From: a gamma proteobacterium HTCC2207
Lineage (GTDB): Bacteria > Pseudomonadota > Gammaproteobacteria > Pseudomonadales > Porticoccaceae
NCBI GenBank assembly: GCA_000153445.1
Contig: CH672400.1
Span: 219,961-263,446 of the forward strand
Direction: 5' to 3'
Length of the DNA: 43,486 nt
The position numbers and the translations under genes were made by a program. Every line of letters starts with the position of its first letter. The first letter of the stretch is position 1. The notes below the pieces were generated by a model that did no database searches, was not told where the DNA came from, and worked only from the letters and a program-made list of their open reading frames with translations. Below are positions 8,636-17,355 of the stretch, one piece after another.

Positions 8636-8644
8636 TGATATAAT
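8636..8644 (+). promoter_or_regulatory. Extended -10 promoter for DUF2066-hda
   Basis: TGATATAAT (TG-n-TATAAT) is a consensus extended -10 element about 27 bases before the DUF2066 start. No good -35 hexamer is seen 16-18 bases upstream, which is compatible with an extended -10 promoter. Confidence 0.5.
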
Positions 8645-8670
8645 GTTGCAAAATATCTGGAGAAAAACCG

Positions 8671-9747
8671 TTGAAACGGACATTAATTTTGTTTTTCGCC
8701 CTGTTTTGCACCTCAGTGATGGCAGAACAGGTTTCCGGACTCTATAACGGGCGCGTTTTAGTTGCCGATCAAACTGAGCAATCGAGATCGAAAGGTGTCA
8801 ATCAGGCACTAGAACAGGTGCTAATTAAACTAACTGGCAACAGTAAAATTATGCAGCTTCCCGGGATTCAAAAAGCGGTTAGCAATACCAATAATTTTAT
8901 CGCCAGTGTCGGCTACACCAAATTGCCGGCGCGTTTGCCTGCTGATCTCTCTGAGGAGCCGGCTAATCAGCCAGGTTTTTCACTTCAGGTGAGTTTTTCG
9001 GCTCAGGCCATCGATCAATTGATTCGCTGGGCGCAGTTGCCCATTTTGCCCGCCGGACGACCGAAGTTGGTTTTTTGGATTGTTCGCGACGATGCTGAGA
9101 CGGGTCGTCAGTTTGTCACCGAGCAGCAATTTCCCGATTTTACCCAGCGTTTCGAGCAAATTATGCAAGATCGCGCGCTGCCTTATCAGCTGCCAGAGCT
9201 AGATCTAGAGGATCAGTTGTCGCTCTCGGTCAATGAAGCTTGGAGTATGCGCAACGAGACTATAGAGGTGGCTTCGCAACGTTACGCCGCCGATGGCTGG
9301 GTACTCTTGAGGTTTTTTACCACCACATCGGGCCAGGTGCGCGGCAGCTGGACTTATAAGTTGGGTGACCAGCGTGGCTTTGATGATGTGCGTGCAGAGA
9401 ATACCGAGGTATTTGTTGGACTGGCGGTCAATGAACTGGTGGACCGTATCTCCGCGCAGCTGACCTATGTACCCCAGGTCGATACCAGTAAGTTGCTGGT
9501 GCAGATTAATCAGGTGGATTCCTTTGCCGATTACCAAGCAGTGCTGGCACAGCTACAGAGCTTAAAATTGGTGCGGTCGAGCAATGTCTCGGCGGTTGAA
9601 GGCAGCCGGCTGTTTGTGACTGTGGATATAGACGGCGGTGTCGATCTGTTGATTTCAGCATTGGAGCGCAGTGGTCGTTTGGTCAACCAAACTTCTGAGA
9701 TGGCGCGCTTCAGTGGTAATTTAGAATTTGATTGGATGGTTGAGTGA
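8671..9747 (+). CDS. DUF2066 domain periplasmic protein
   Basis: A 358-residue protein starting at TTG, with GGAG eight bases upstream. Residues 1-18 ([18 protein letters not shown]) form a signal peptide with an AxA-like cleavage site. The mature part matches DUF2066: early segment [18 protein letters not shown], then [11 protein letters not shown], a middle repeat-like alpha/beta region and a C-terminal domain. Function of the family is unknown. It sits between purM (divergent) and hda (overlapping by four bases, GTGA), an arrangement shared with Pseudomonas. Expressed with hda from the extended -10 promoter upstream, by inference. Confidence 0.85.
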   Translation: MKRTLILFFALFCTSVMAEQVSGLYNGRVLVADQTEQSRSKGVNQALEQVLIKLTGNSKIMQLPGIQKAVSNTNNFIASVGYTKLPARLPADLSEEPANQPGFSLQVSFSAQAIDQLIRWAQLPILPAGRPKLVFWIVRDDAETGRQFVTEQQFPDFTQRFEQIMQDRALPYQLPELDLEDQLSLSVNEAWSMRNETIEVASQRYAADGWVLLRFFTTTSGQVRGSWTYKLGDQRGFDDVRAENTEVFVGLAVNELVDRISAQLTYVPQVDTSKLLVQINQVDSFADYQAVLAQLQSLKLVRSSNVSAVEGSRLFVTVDIDGGVDLLISALERSGRLVNQTSEMARFSGNLEFDWMVE

Positions 9748-10448
9748 ACGAATTTCAACAGTTGAGTCTGGCTATCAAATTAGATAACCAAGCGACCTTC
9801 GATAACTTTTATGCGCCTACCGGCACCCCTCAGCATCTGGCGAAGATGTTATTGCAGGATGAAGGTAAGCAGTACGCCTACGTCTGCGGTTCATCGGGCA
9901 CAGGTCTGTCTCATTTAATGCAGGCGGTCTGTCAACAGCACAGTACGGGTCTCAACAATGGCGCGGCAGTTTATCTGCCGTTAAAAGAGCTCTGCGACTA
10001 TCCTGCAGGTCAGGTTCTTGAAGGACTGGAATCATCAGATTTGGTCTGTTTAGACGACTTAGATCAGGTGGCTGGCCGCGAGGAATGGCAGGCACCACTG
10101 TTTAACTTTTTTAATCGCTGTAGTGAGTCTGGCACCCGCCTGCTAATTACGGCGCATACATTACCGGATTATTTAGAAGTGCTGTTGGATGATCTTTTGT
10201 CGCGCTTAAAATCCGGGATTTCACTGCAACTTATGGATTATAAAGACGCTGATCTGCGCCGACTGTTGCAGCATAGAGCCAGTGGTCTGGGACTCTATCT
10301 ATCCGATGAAGTGGCGCGCTTTTTGTTGCATCGTCTGCCGCGAAATAGTCATCTGTTGATGGACGCGCTGGAAAAGTTGGATGCTGTTTCGTTGCGCGAG
10401 CAGCGCCGGCTGACACTGCCCTTTGTGAAGACCGTTTTGGGTATCTAG
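9744..10448 (+). CDS. hda: DnaA inactivator Hda homologue
   Basis: A 234-residue AAA+ protein related to the DnaA ATPase domain. Family role: with the DNA-loaded beta clamp it stimulates ATP hydrolysis by DnaA and prevents over-initiation. The N-terminal clamp-binding motif QQLSLAI (compare QLSLPL in E. coli) is present. The Walker A stretch at residues 49-56 is GSSGTGLS: the usual Lys (Arg in E. coli Hda) is Leu55. Walker B is LVCLDDLDQV, and the sensor/lid region with SRLKSG and DLRRLLQHRA follows. Starts with GTG overlapping the previous stop. Length and neighbours fit Hda well. Confidence 0.92.
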   Translation: MNEFQQLSLAIKLDNQATFDNFYAPTGTPQHLAKMLLQDEGKQYAYVCGSSGTGLSHLMQAVCQQHSTGLNNGAAVYLPLKELCDYPAGQVLEGLESSDLVCLDDLDQVAGREEWQAPLFNFFNRCSESGTRLLITAHTLPDYLEVLLDDLLSRLKSGISLQLMDYKDADLRRLLQHRASGLGLYLSDEVARFLLHRLPRNSHLLMDALEKLDAVSLREQRRLTLPFVKTVLGI

Positions 10449-10456
10449 GGCTCTGA

Positions 10457-10514
10457 TTAAAGAGCTGTTTAATACCAGCTCTTTGCTATCAGCTCTTTAC
10501 TATCAGCTCTTTAA
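10457..10514. terminator. Possible bidirectional terminator between hda and sppA
   Basis: TTAAAGAGCTG (10457-10467) is the exact reverse complement of CAGCTCTTTAA (10504-10514), with two further CAGCTCTTT copies in between. Any of the copies can pair with the left arm. The site lies between two convergent genes, so it could serve both, although U-tracts are short. Confidence 0.45.
10476..10514. repeat. 14-nt tandem repeat, about three units
   Basis: CAGCTCTTTGCTAT (10476-10489) and CAGCTCTTTACTAT (10490-10503) are followed by a partial third copy CAGCTCTTTAA (10504-10514). Lies in the 76-base gap between convergent hda and sppA. Confidence 0.9.
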
Positions 10515-10524
10515 CCGGATCAAT

Positions 10525-12375
10525 TTATAAGGGGCAGCTCTCACAGTAGAGGTAGACATGATTTGGGTCGCTTAGGTTGTCAATAAACTGCAGTGGCTTA
10601 AGCACCGAGGCTAGTTGATGCTGCAAACTTCTGGGTAGCCAACTCTGCAAACCCATTGCACTTACTGCCGCATTCACATTGCCGCTAATCTCCATCATTA
10701 CCTGCTCCATAAAGCTCAATGGCTTGCGGCGATAGTTAACCTTGTAATCACCGACGCCGGCCAGTGTCGCGGCGATGGCGATAGCATCATTTAAGTCGCC
10801 GAGTTCGTCAATAAGACCCAGCTCTAACGCTTTCTTACCCGTCCAGACACGACCCTGAGCAATTTTATGAATAGCGCTGGGTGTGCTCTCGCGAGCATCG
10901 GCCACCAGGGTCAAGAAGCGCCCATAAACATGTTCAACACCCGACTGCATAATCATTTCCGCCTCTGGCGTCATGGCTCTGCTGAGCTGCATCATGCCAG
11001 CGATATTGGTGGTGCCAACACCGTCGGAATAAATGCCCATAGCGCTGAGGGAATCCTCAAAGGTGGGAATCACACCAAACACACCGATTGAACCTGTAAT
11101 GGTGGTGGAGAGCGCGAGTATTTTGTCCGACTCGGTAGCAATCCAATAGCCACCGGATGCGGCGTAACTGCCCATGGAGATAACCACTGGAATATTCTTT
11201 TTCCGCAGCGAAGCAATGCTGTCGCGGATAACATCCGAGGCAAAGGCGCTGCCGCCGGGGCTATCGACGCGCAAGACCACGGCCTTGACCTGATCCTCAT
11301 CCTCAATTGCAGAAAACATCTCTGCCAGGGTATCGCCGCCGATGGTTCCCTCGGGTTGATTGCCATCGATAATCGATCCGCTGGCAACCACTACAGCAAT
11401 TTCGGGTCTGCCTTTGTTGACGTTTTTCAGCGAGCTCAATTTCATATGATTGAGGTAGGCGGCCATGGGAACGCTGTCAAAGTCTCCATTACTATGAGGC
11501 AGAATCTGTAGCAAATGGGCCTTGGTTTCACTGCGTGTAGCAATGCGGTCAACCAAGCCCTGCTGAAGCGCTAGGGCAGCAATATCACCATTTTCCTCAG
11601 CCAATTTAAGGTGCATATTATTGGCTAGATCATTGAGTGCACCCTTGGGTAGGCCACGCAACTGCTCTACTCTGGAAGTGTAAAACTGCCAGAGAGAGTC
11701 CAATAAGTCTCGCCGATCGGCGCGGGCTTCCTCTGACATGCCTGTGCCCAAAAAGGGTTCAACGGCACTTTTATATTTGCCGACGCGGAAGATATGAACA
11801 TTGATCTTGAGTTTATCCAGGGCTTCTTTGTAGTAGCTACTATAGGAACCAAAACCTGTGAGCATCACGCTGCCCAGGGGATTCATAATAATTTCATCAG
11901 CGTGAGCGGCAAGAAAATATTGCGACTGAGAAAAATTATCGCCAATAGCAATGATCGGTTTACCGCTCTGCTTAAAGCGCTGCAGTGCAGCGCTGATCTC
12001 TTCGAGTTTAGCGATAGAGCCACCAGAAATATAATCGGTGTCCAACAGCACATGAGTTATTCGCTCATCATACTGAGCATGATCTAGGGCTTGGACCATA
12101 TCTCGCACCAGGGTTTCAGCATCGCGCTGACCGGGTGGAGAGAATATTTCGCTGACCGGATCTATATAGGAACGCTGATCTACCAACGTACCGCTGGGAG
12201 CTAAATAGAGCACGCCACGCTCTGGCATTGGCTGGATATCGTCGACAAACATACCGGCGACTACGGCGATAAAAAACAACACTACGACCAGGCTGATCAT
12301 GTAGCGGATGGCGCTAACGACGTTGCCGATAAATCTAAAAAATTTGCGTATAAAGCCTGGTTTTTTTTCACTCAT
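10525..12375 (-). CDS. sppA: Signal peptide peptidase SppA, 67K type
   Basis: A 616-residue inner-membrane serine protease that degrades signal peptides after their cleavage from preproteins. It has one N-terminal membrane helix (about residues 20-45) and two tandem ClpP-like domains, as in the E. coli 67K form. The Ser/Lys dyad is visible: Lys202 in YKSAVEPF from the first half and Ser376 in DSPGGSAFASD from the second. The segment YAASGGYWIA after the nucleophile is typical. Length equals the family norm (about 618). It is separated by about 120 bases from the DUF2069 gene upstream, on the same strand. Confidence 0.95.
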   Translation of the reverse strand: MSEKKPGFIRKFFRFIGNVVSAIRYMISLVVVLFFIAVVAGMFVDDIQPMPERGVLYLAPSGTLVDQRSYIDPVSEIFSPPGQRDAETLVRDMVQALDHAQYDERITHVLLDTDYISGGSIAKLEEISAALQRFKQSGKPIIAIGDNFSQSQYFLAAHADEIIMNPLGSVMLTGFGSYSSYYKEALDKLKINVHIFRVGKYKSAVEPFLGTGMSEEARADRRDLLDSLWQFYTSRVEQLRGLPKGALNDLANNMHLKLAEENGDIAALALQQGLVDRIATRSETKAHLLQILPHSNGDFDSVPMAAYLNHMKLSSLKNVNKGRPEIAVVVASGSIIDGNQPEGTIGGDTLAEMFSAIEDEDQVKAVVLRVDSPGGSAFASDVIRDSIASLRKKNIPVVISMGSYAASGGYWIATESDKILALSTTITGSIGVFGVIPTFEDSLSAMGIYSDGVGTTNIAGMMQLSRAMTPEAEMIMQSGVEHVYGRFLTLVADARESTPSAIHKIAQGRVWTGKKALELGLIDELGDLNDAIAIAATLAGVGDYKVNYRRKPLSFMEQVMMEISGNVNAAVSAMGLQSWLPRSLQHQLASVLKPLQFIDNLSDPNHVYLYCESCPL

Positions 12376-12497
12376 AGAAGTGGTCCTTTCAATCGTTGAG
12401 TCTCAGCACGTGCCTGTCGGTGTAAACGGGTTGTGTTACCTGTTGGTATTAAAAGGCGCATTGCTGGAATGCCGTCCGCGTCCTGTGAGTATAGACC

Positions 12498-12899
12498 CTA
12501 GCTAGCAGCTTGCTCTTGCTGAAGTGCTTCTTGTCTGTCGTACTCTTCTTGCAGTGCCTTGCCGCGCTGTTGCTTCCAGCGCGCGTACATCATTGCTGCG
12601 TTAAATAACACCACCGTCAGTGCCAGTTCTACCCAGTCGAGTGCCTGTGGCGATGGCCCAGCTAAGTTATCGATGGCGGTGGCAAAGTAGATCAGGATTA
12701 CAAAGCAGATCCAAATCAGTGTGCGGGTGTTATTAACGATTAAACCCGGAATAAAAATCGCTAGGGGGAACAGGCAGAGAAAATAAATAATGCCCGGTGC
12801 GCCCTGAATCCATGCACTGGCTGTCATCGTGGCGAGCATTAGATAAAAGCTGGCGTGGGTTAGGCCACGGGAAAAAGTAATTTTTTGCTCTAATGTCAT
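12498..12899 (-). CDS. DUF2069 family membrane protein
   Basis: A 133-residue protein with about four hydrophobic segments and a charged, Gln/Glu/Arg-rich cytoplasmic tail, fitting DUF2069. The start at 12899 (MTLEQKITFSRGL) is chosen because the open frame before it merely overlaps wrbA out of frame, and the gap to the wrbA stop is a single base. Function unknown. Position after wrbA is conserved with Pseudomonas. Confidence 0.85.
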   Translation of the reverse strand: MTLEQKITFSRGLTHASFYLMLATMTASAWIQGAPGIIYFLCLFPLAIFIPGLIVNNTRTLIWICFVILIYFATAIDNLAGPSPQALDWVELALTVVLFNAAMMYARWKQQRGKALQEEYDRQEALQQEQAAS

Positions 12900-12900
12900 G

Positions 12901-13491
<591 letters not shown>

Positions 13492-13836
13492 TTAAATAAT
13501 CTCCAGAACGGCTTCTGGCGGCCGACCAATGGCCGCGCGCTCACCGTTGACCACTATGGGTCGTTCGATCAGCTTGGGATACTTTGCCATGGCGGCGATA
13601 AGCTGCTGCTCAGAGAGGCTGGTATCCGCTAGATTTTGGTCTTTGTATTCCTGTTCGCCCCGCCGCAATAGTTGGCGCGCGCTTAAATTGAGCTTTTTTA
13701 ACAAACGTTTTAGCGTTTCAGGGCTTGGGACTGTTTCAAGGTAGAGTACTATCTCTGGTTCAAGGCCCTGATCCTGTAATAGGCTCAGTGTCTGTCGCGA
13801 TTTGGAGCAACGTGGGTTGTGATAAATAGTCAGCAT
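13492..13836 (-). CDS. arsC: Glutaredoxin-dependent arsenate reductase family protein
   Basis: A 114-residue thioredoxin-fold protein of the ArsC/YffB group. The residues used for arsenate reduction in the R773 enzyme have counterparts: Cys10 in NPRCSKSRQ and three arginines in LRRGEQEY, ERPIVVNG and IGRPPEAV. That favours true arsenate reductase over YffB- or Spx-like relatives, but no arsenite efflux gene is nearby, and in this conserved gene order the protein may have a general thiol role. First gene of the arsC-wrbA-DUF2069 operon, divergent from yihY. Confidence 0.85.
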   Translation of the reverse strand: MLTIYHNPRCSKSRQTLSLLQDQGLEPEIVLYLETVPSPETLKRLLKKLNLSARQLLRRGEQEYKDQNLADTSLSEQQLIAAMAKYPKLIERPIVVNGERAAIGRPPEAVLEII

Positions 13837-13915
13837 CGTCTATGTTTCAGGTTGTGAGAGTGGTTACGCCATTGTAGAGGCAAATGGATTTAAACAGAAC
13901 GGGAGGTTTATCAGC

Positions 13916-15204
13916 ATGGTCAATCAATTATCAAGCACTGTGGGCAGCGTACCGCGGCAGCTTGCCATTAGCTGTCAGTTTTTGGTCTATGCCCTGCGTC
14001 GCTTTCTCGGCGATGGCTGCCCTCAAAGTGCTGCAGCACTCACCTATATGAGTCTGTTTGCCATAGTGCCAATGCTGATCCTGATGTATAGCATGTTCTC
14101 TCTGGTGCCGGCATTTCAGGAGCTTGGCGGTCAAGTCGAAGAATTTATTTCCCCAAATTCTTACTCAGCAGTGGTCAGGAGATTACTCAGTACCTAAGCG
14201 AATTTTCCAATCAGGCGCGCAAGCTAAGCGTTGCCGGGGTGGCGATTATTTTGGTCACTGCACTGCTGATGTTGAGCAATATCGAAAAAACCTTTAACCA
14301 TATTTGGGCGACCACTGGCAGTCGCAAGGGTCTAGCTGGATTTTTGGTCTACTGGGCAATTCTGAGCCTGGGGCCGCTATTGCTCGCCGTGGGCATGATA
14401 ATGAGCACTTGTCTTATGTCGCTGCGGCTGATGGTTACCGAAGTCGATAGTCTCGGTCTGGTGGCGCTGCTGTTTAGCTATCTGCCTTGGCTGCTGACTT
14501 GGTTGGCTTTTACGCTGCTTTATGTGGCGGTACCGAACTGTAAAGTGAGAGTGGTTTATGCAGCCTTTGGTGGTCTGATTACGACACTGTTATTTGAGAC
14601 TGCCAAGGCCTTATTTGGACAGTTGGTAGCCCATTCTATTTATACCAACGTATACGGAGCATTCGCTGTTATCCCGTTGTTTTTGATTTGGATATATCTG
14701 CTCTGGATGTTAATTTTATTCGGCGCTGAACTGGTTCGCAGTCTTGAGACATTTCAATATCAAGGTCGTGACACCGAACTGCCAGATCTGCTCGCGGTGT
14801 TAATTATTTTGTGGCAGTGCTGGCGCAGACAGCAAAAAGGTCGCAGCTTGTCAGACCGCTCTATGGGCATTATTGGTCTCAACGTTGAACAGTGGCGGCG
14901 TCTGCGCAATGTGTTGCTGGGTCAGGGAGTTTTAGAGAAAACGGCCAGCGGTCAATATGTGATGATTCGCGACGCGGACACCATCAGGCTAGTGGATATT
15001 AGTGGTTGGTTGGGGCAGGGATATGGTAGCGACGATCAAGTGCTCAGTGAAAAGCTTGTGAAGGCCCATCCGTGGATAGCAAGTTACGATGGTCTGATGC
15101 GTGAGAATCGTCAGATGACCGAGCAGAATATGACCACAAGTCTGCAAAAGTTATTTTCCAGTAATAATTATTCTCAGGATGCTGGCGACTTAAACGAGAA
15201 TTAG
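13916..15204 (+). pseudogene. yihY: YihY/BrkB family membrane protein, frameshifted
   Basis: Two overlapping frames together make one YihY/virulence factor BrkB protein of about 430 residues, once called RNase BN. Frame A (from ATG 13916, behind GGGAGG) covers the first helix region FLGDGCPQSAAALTYMSLFAIVPML and stops at 14197. Frame B, in the -1 register, continues the homology from about 14158 (FLLSSGQEITQYLSEFSNQA) to 15204 through the remaining membrane helices and a C-terminal winged-helix-like domain. A single missing T in the AAATTC run at 14155-14160 restores one frame. The break also coincides with CCCAAAT (14152-14158), which matches the -1 slippery pattern; a sequencing or assembly error or a real mutation is more likely. 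Position next to arsC is conserved with Pseudomonas. Confidence 0.88.
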
Positions 15205-15228
15205 ACTTTTATATTAAGGCGATTGTGT

Positions 15229-15678
15229 ATGTTCAAAAATTTTTTGTTAAAAACGGTTTTACTCAGTTTGGTATTAGTTGGCTGCAGTGCTGACACTGGC
15301 TATCAATTAATCGATGGTAGCAGCCACAGTTTCAATAACGACCAAGGCAAATACACCCTGGTTAACTATTGGGCCGAATGGTGTCAGCCCTGTCGAGTCG
15401 AAGTGCCTGAGCTTAATGAGCTGGCGGCTGAGCATGCTGATCAGCTCACTGTCTTGGCGGTGAACTTTGATAATGAGCAGGGCCCAGAGCTGCTCGCACA
15501 GCTGCAAAAAATCGGCATTCAATTTCCGTCTCTGGCATTAGATCCGCGCGCAAAGTGGGGTCTTGAACGGCCCAATGTATTGCCCGAGACACTGATAATA
15601 AACAGTGAGGGCGAGCTTGTTCACCGACTGATCGGTCCGCAAACTCTGGAATCATTGATGGCTTTTATTGCTGAATAA
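15229..15678 (+). CDS. TlpA-like thioredoxin-fold lipoprotein
   Basis: A 149-residue protein with a lipoprotein signal ending LVLVGC (lipidated Cys19) and a thioredoxin-fold domain with active site WCQPC (Cys52, Cys55), of the TlpA/ResA/DsbE type. Expected to act in the periplasm, attached to a membrane, as a thiol reductant or disulfide donor. The ATG at 15229 is preferred to a TTG at 15223 because AAGG sits nine bases before it. The cis-Pro region is [10 protein letters not shown] thioredoxin-like gene after yihY is also found in Pseudomonas. Partner proteins cannot be named. Confidence 0.88.
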   Translation: MFKNFLLKTVLLSLVLVGCSADTGYQLIDGSSHSFNNDQGKYTLVNYWAEWCQPCRVEVPELNELAAEHADQLTVLAVNFDNEQGPELLAQLQKIGIQFPSLALDPRAKWGLERPNVLPETLIINSEGELVHRLIGPQTLESLMAFIAE

Positions 15679-15694
15679 TCGCCCTGGACTTACG

Positions 15695-15742
15695 TTGGCT
15701 TGTACCTAACTTGGATTGTCCCTTTATTGGATTGTACCTTAA
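15695..15742. repeat. 16-nt tandem repeat, three units
   Basis: TTGGCTTGTACCTAAC, TTGGATTGTCCCTTTA and TTGGATTGTACCTTAA follow one another directly and a further TTGGGT begins a fourth copy. Lies just downstream of the thioredoxin-like gene. Confidence 0.85.
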
Positions 15743-15775
15743 TTGGGTATAGGTGCTCGGTAGCCTGACATTTAA

Positions 15776-15828
15776 GCTCTCGACCATTAATGCGCGCAGT
15801 CTGTATTGACTGCGTGCTCTCGACTATT
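15776..15828. promoter_or_regulatory. Direct repeats flanking a hairpin upstream of the aldehyde dehydrogenase
   Basis: GCTCTCGACCATT (15776-15788) and GCTCTCGACTATT (15816-15828) are 40 bases apart. Between them is a 10-bp stem, GCGCGCAGTC (15792-15801) with GACTGCGTGC (15808-15817), loop of six. The arrangement, about 20 bases before the ATG, could be an operator or a leader structure; no regulator is identified. Confidence 0.4.
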
Positions 15829-15848
15829 CCGCATGAGAGAGTTATAAA

Positions 15849-17267
15849 ATGAAAGATCTACGCAACTTTTATATCAATGGTCAATGGGTTCAGCCACTGC
15901 AGACTCAGGATCTGGCGGTTGAAAACCCTGCCACAGAAGAGTCTTTGGCTATTATCTCTCTGGGTGCCAGCGGCGATGTTGACCTTGCTGTTGCTGCAGC
16001 CAAAGCCGCCTTTCCAATCTACTCTCAGTACAGTGTCGAGCAGCGCATTGCCTTGATGGAAAAACTACTCGATGTCTATATGGCGCGCTACGACGAAATG
16101 GCTTCCGCTATCTCCATGGAGATGGGTGCGCCGATCTCCTTTGCCACTGAGGCTCAAGCAGGCTGCGGTCACGGACATATTTCAGCGGCGCTGGAGGCAC
16201 TTAAAACCTTTGAATTTGAGCGTCAGATTGGCAGCACTCTGGTGGTTAAAGAGCCGATTGGTGTCTGCGGTTTTATTACCCCCTGGAACTGGCCGATCAA
16301 TCAAATCAGCTGCAAGGTTGCGCCGGCACTGGCTACAGGCTGCACCATGGTGCTAAAGCCCAGTGAGATTGCGCCGCTGTCCGGTTATCTGTTTACCGAG
16401 ATGATGGACCAAGCCGGATTTCCTGCTGGTGTTTACAATATGGTCAATGGTGATGGTCCAGGTGTAGGTGCGGTAATGGCCAGTCACCCAGATGTGGATA
16501 TGGTCTCTTTTACCGGCTCCACTCGCGCTGGAATTTTGGTTGCCAAAGCCGCAGCCGAAACGGTCAAACGTGTCACCCAAGAGCTGGGTGGAAAATCGCC
16601 GAATATTATCTTTGCCGACGCTGATTTGGAGTCTGCGGTCACTGGGGGGGTTATCGGGATGATGGGTAACACCGGACAGTCCTGCAATGCTCCCTCAAGA
16701 ATGTTGGTCGAGGCCTCGGTTTACGATCAGGCAGTAGAAATTGCCCGTCAGGTCGCCGCACAAATTCCTGTTGATCAGCCTGCCAAACAAGGTGAGCACA
16801 TAGGCCCGCTGTCCAGTCGCGTGCAATTTGATAAGGTTCAGGGGCTGATTACTAAAGGCATAGAGGAAGGCGCTGAGCTAGTGGCTGGCGGGCTTGGAAA
16901 ACCTGAGGGTTTTGAGACAGGCTACTTTGTTAAACCCACTGTATTTGCCGGGGTGAACAATCAGATGACTATAGCTCGGGAAGAAATTTTCGGCCCAGTG
17001 TTGACCATGATTCCCTTTGCTAGCGAAGCCGAGGCAATCGCCATTGCCAATGATACGCCCTACGGTTTGGCAGCGTATTTAAGCACGGGTGACGATGACC
17101 GCGCCAAGCGTGTTGCCGGTCAATTGCGTGCTGGCATGATCAGTCTGAATAGTGCGCAGCAGGACTATACCGCGCCATTTGGAGGTTATAAGCAGTCCGG
17201 CAATGGCCGCGAGTGGGGAGAGTTTGGCTTCGATGACTTCCTTGAGATCAAAGGTATCAGCCGCTAG
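15849..17267 (+). CDS. NAD(P)-dependent aldehyde dehydrogenase
   Basis: A 472-residue aldehyde dehydrogenase superfamily enzyme, oxidising an aldehyde to its acid. All core motifs are present: TPWNWPINQ (active-site Asn region), MVLKPSE, FTGSTRAG (cofactor loop), ELGGKSP with general base Glu245, GQSCNAPSRM with nucleophile Cys279, EEIFGPVLTM and PFGGYKQSGNGRE. The Cys context and short length resemble the broad group of uncharacterised aldehyde dehydrogenases near benzaldehyde/aliphatic types; substrate cannot be assigned. The gene stands alone, preceded by repeats and a hairpin and facing the AraC-alkyltransferase gene. Confidence 0.93.
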   Translation: MKDLRNFYINGQWVQPLQTQDLAVENPATEESLAIISLGASGDVDLAVAAAKAAFPIYSQYSVEQRIALMEKLLDVYMARYDEMASAISMEMGAPISFATEAQAGCGHGHISAALEALKTFEFERQIGSTLVVKEPIGVCGFITPWNWPINQISCKVAPALATGCTMVLKPSEIAPLSGYLFTEMMDQAGFPAGVYNMVNGDGPGVGAVMASHPDVDMVSFTGSTRAGILVAKAAAETVKRVTQELGGKSPNIIFADADLESAVTGGVIGMMGNTGQSCNAPSRMLVEASVYDQAVEIARQVAAQIPVDQPAKQGEHIGPLSSRVQFDKVQGLITKGIEEGAELVAGGLGKPEGFETGYFVKPTVFAGVNNQMTIAREEIFGPVLTMIPFASEAEAIAIANDTPYGLAAYLSTGDDDRAKRVAGQLRAGMISLNSAQQDYTAPFGGYKQSGNGREWGEFGFDDFLEIKGISR

Positions 17268-17287
17268 TTTTTTAGATCTAAATATAC

Positions 17288-17335
17288 TGCGCTTTTAATA
17301 AACAGCACTTTTAATACATAGCACTTTAAACAAAA
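17288..17335. repeat. 16-nt tandem repeat, three units
   Basis: TGCGCTTTTAATAAAC, AGCACTTTTAATACAT and AGCACTTTAAACAAAA are contiguous. They lie in the 88-base gap between convergent genes, after a TTTAGATCTAAA palindrome (17271-17282). No clear terminator otherwise. Confidence 0.85.
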
Positions 17336-17355
17336 GGCGCTGGTAACAAGTGCCT

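Noticed and set aside
10476..10514. Tandem CAGCTCTTT units as a CRISPR array
   Set aside because: Units are 14 bases with no unique spacers and no cas genes nearby.
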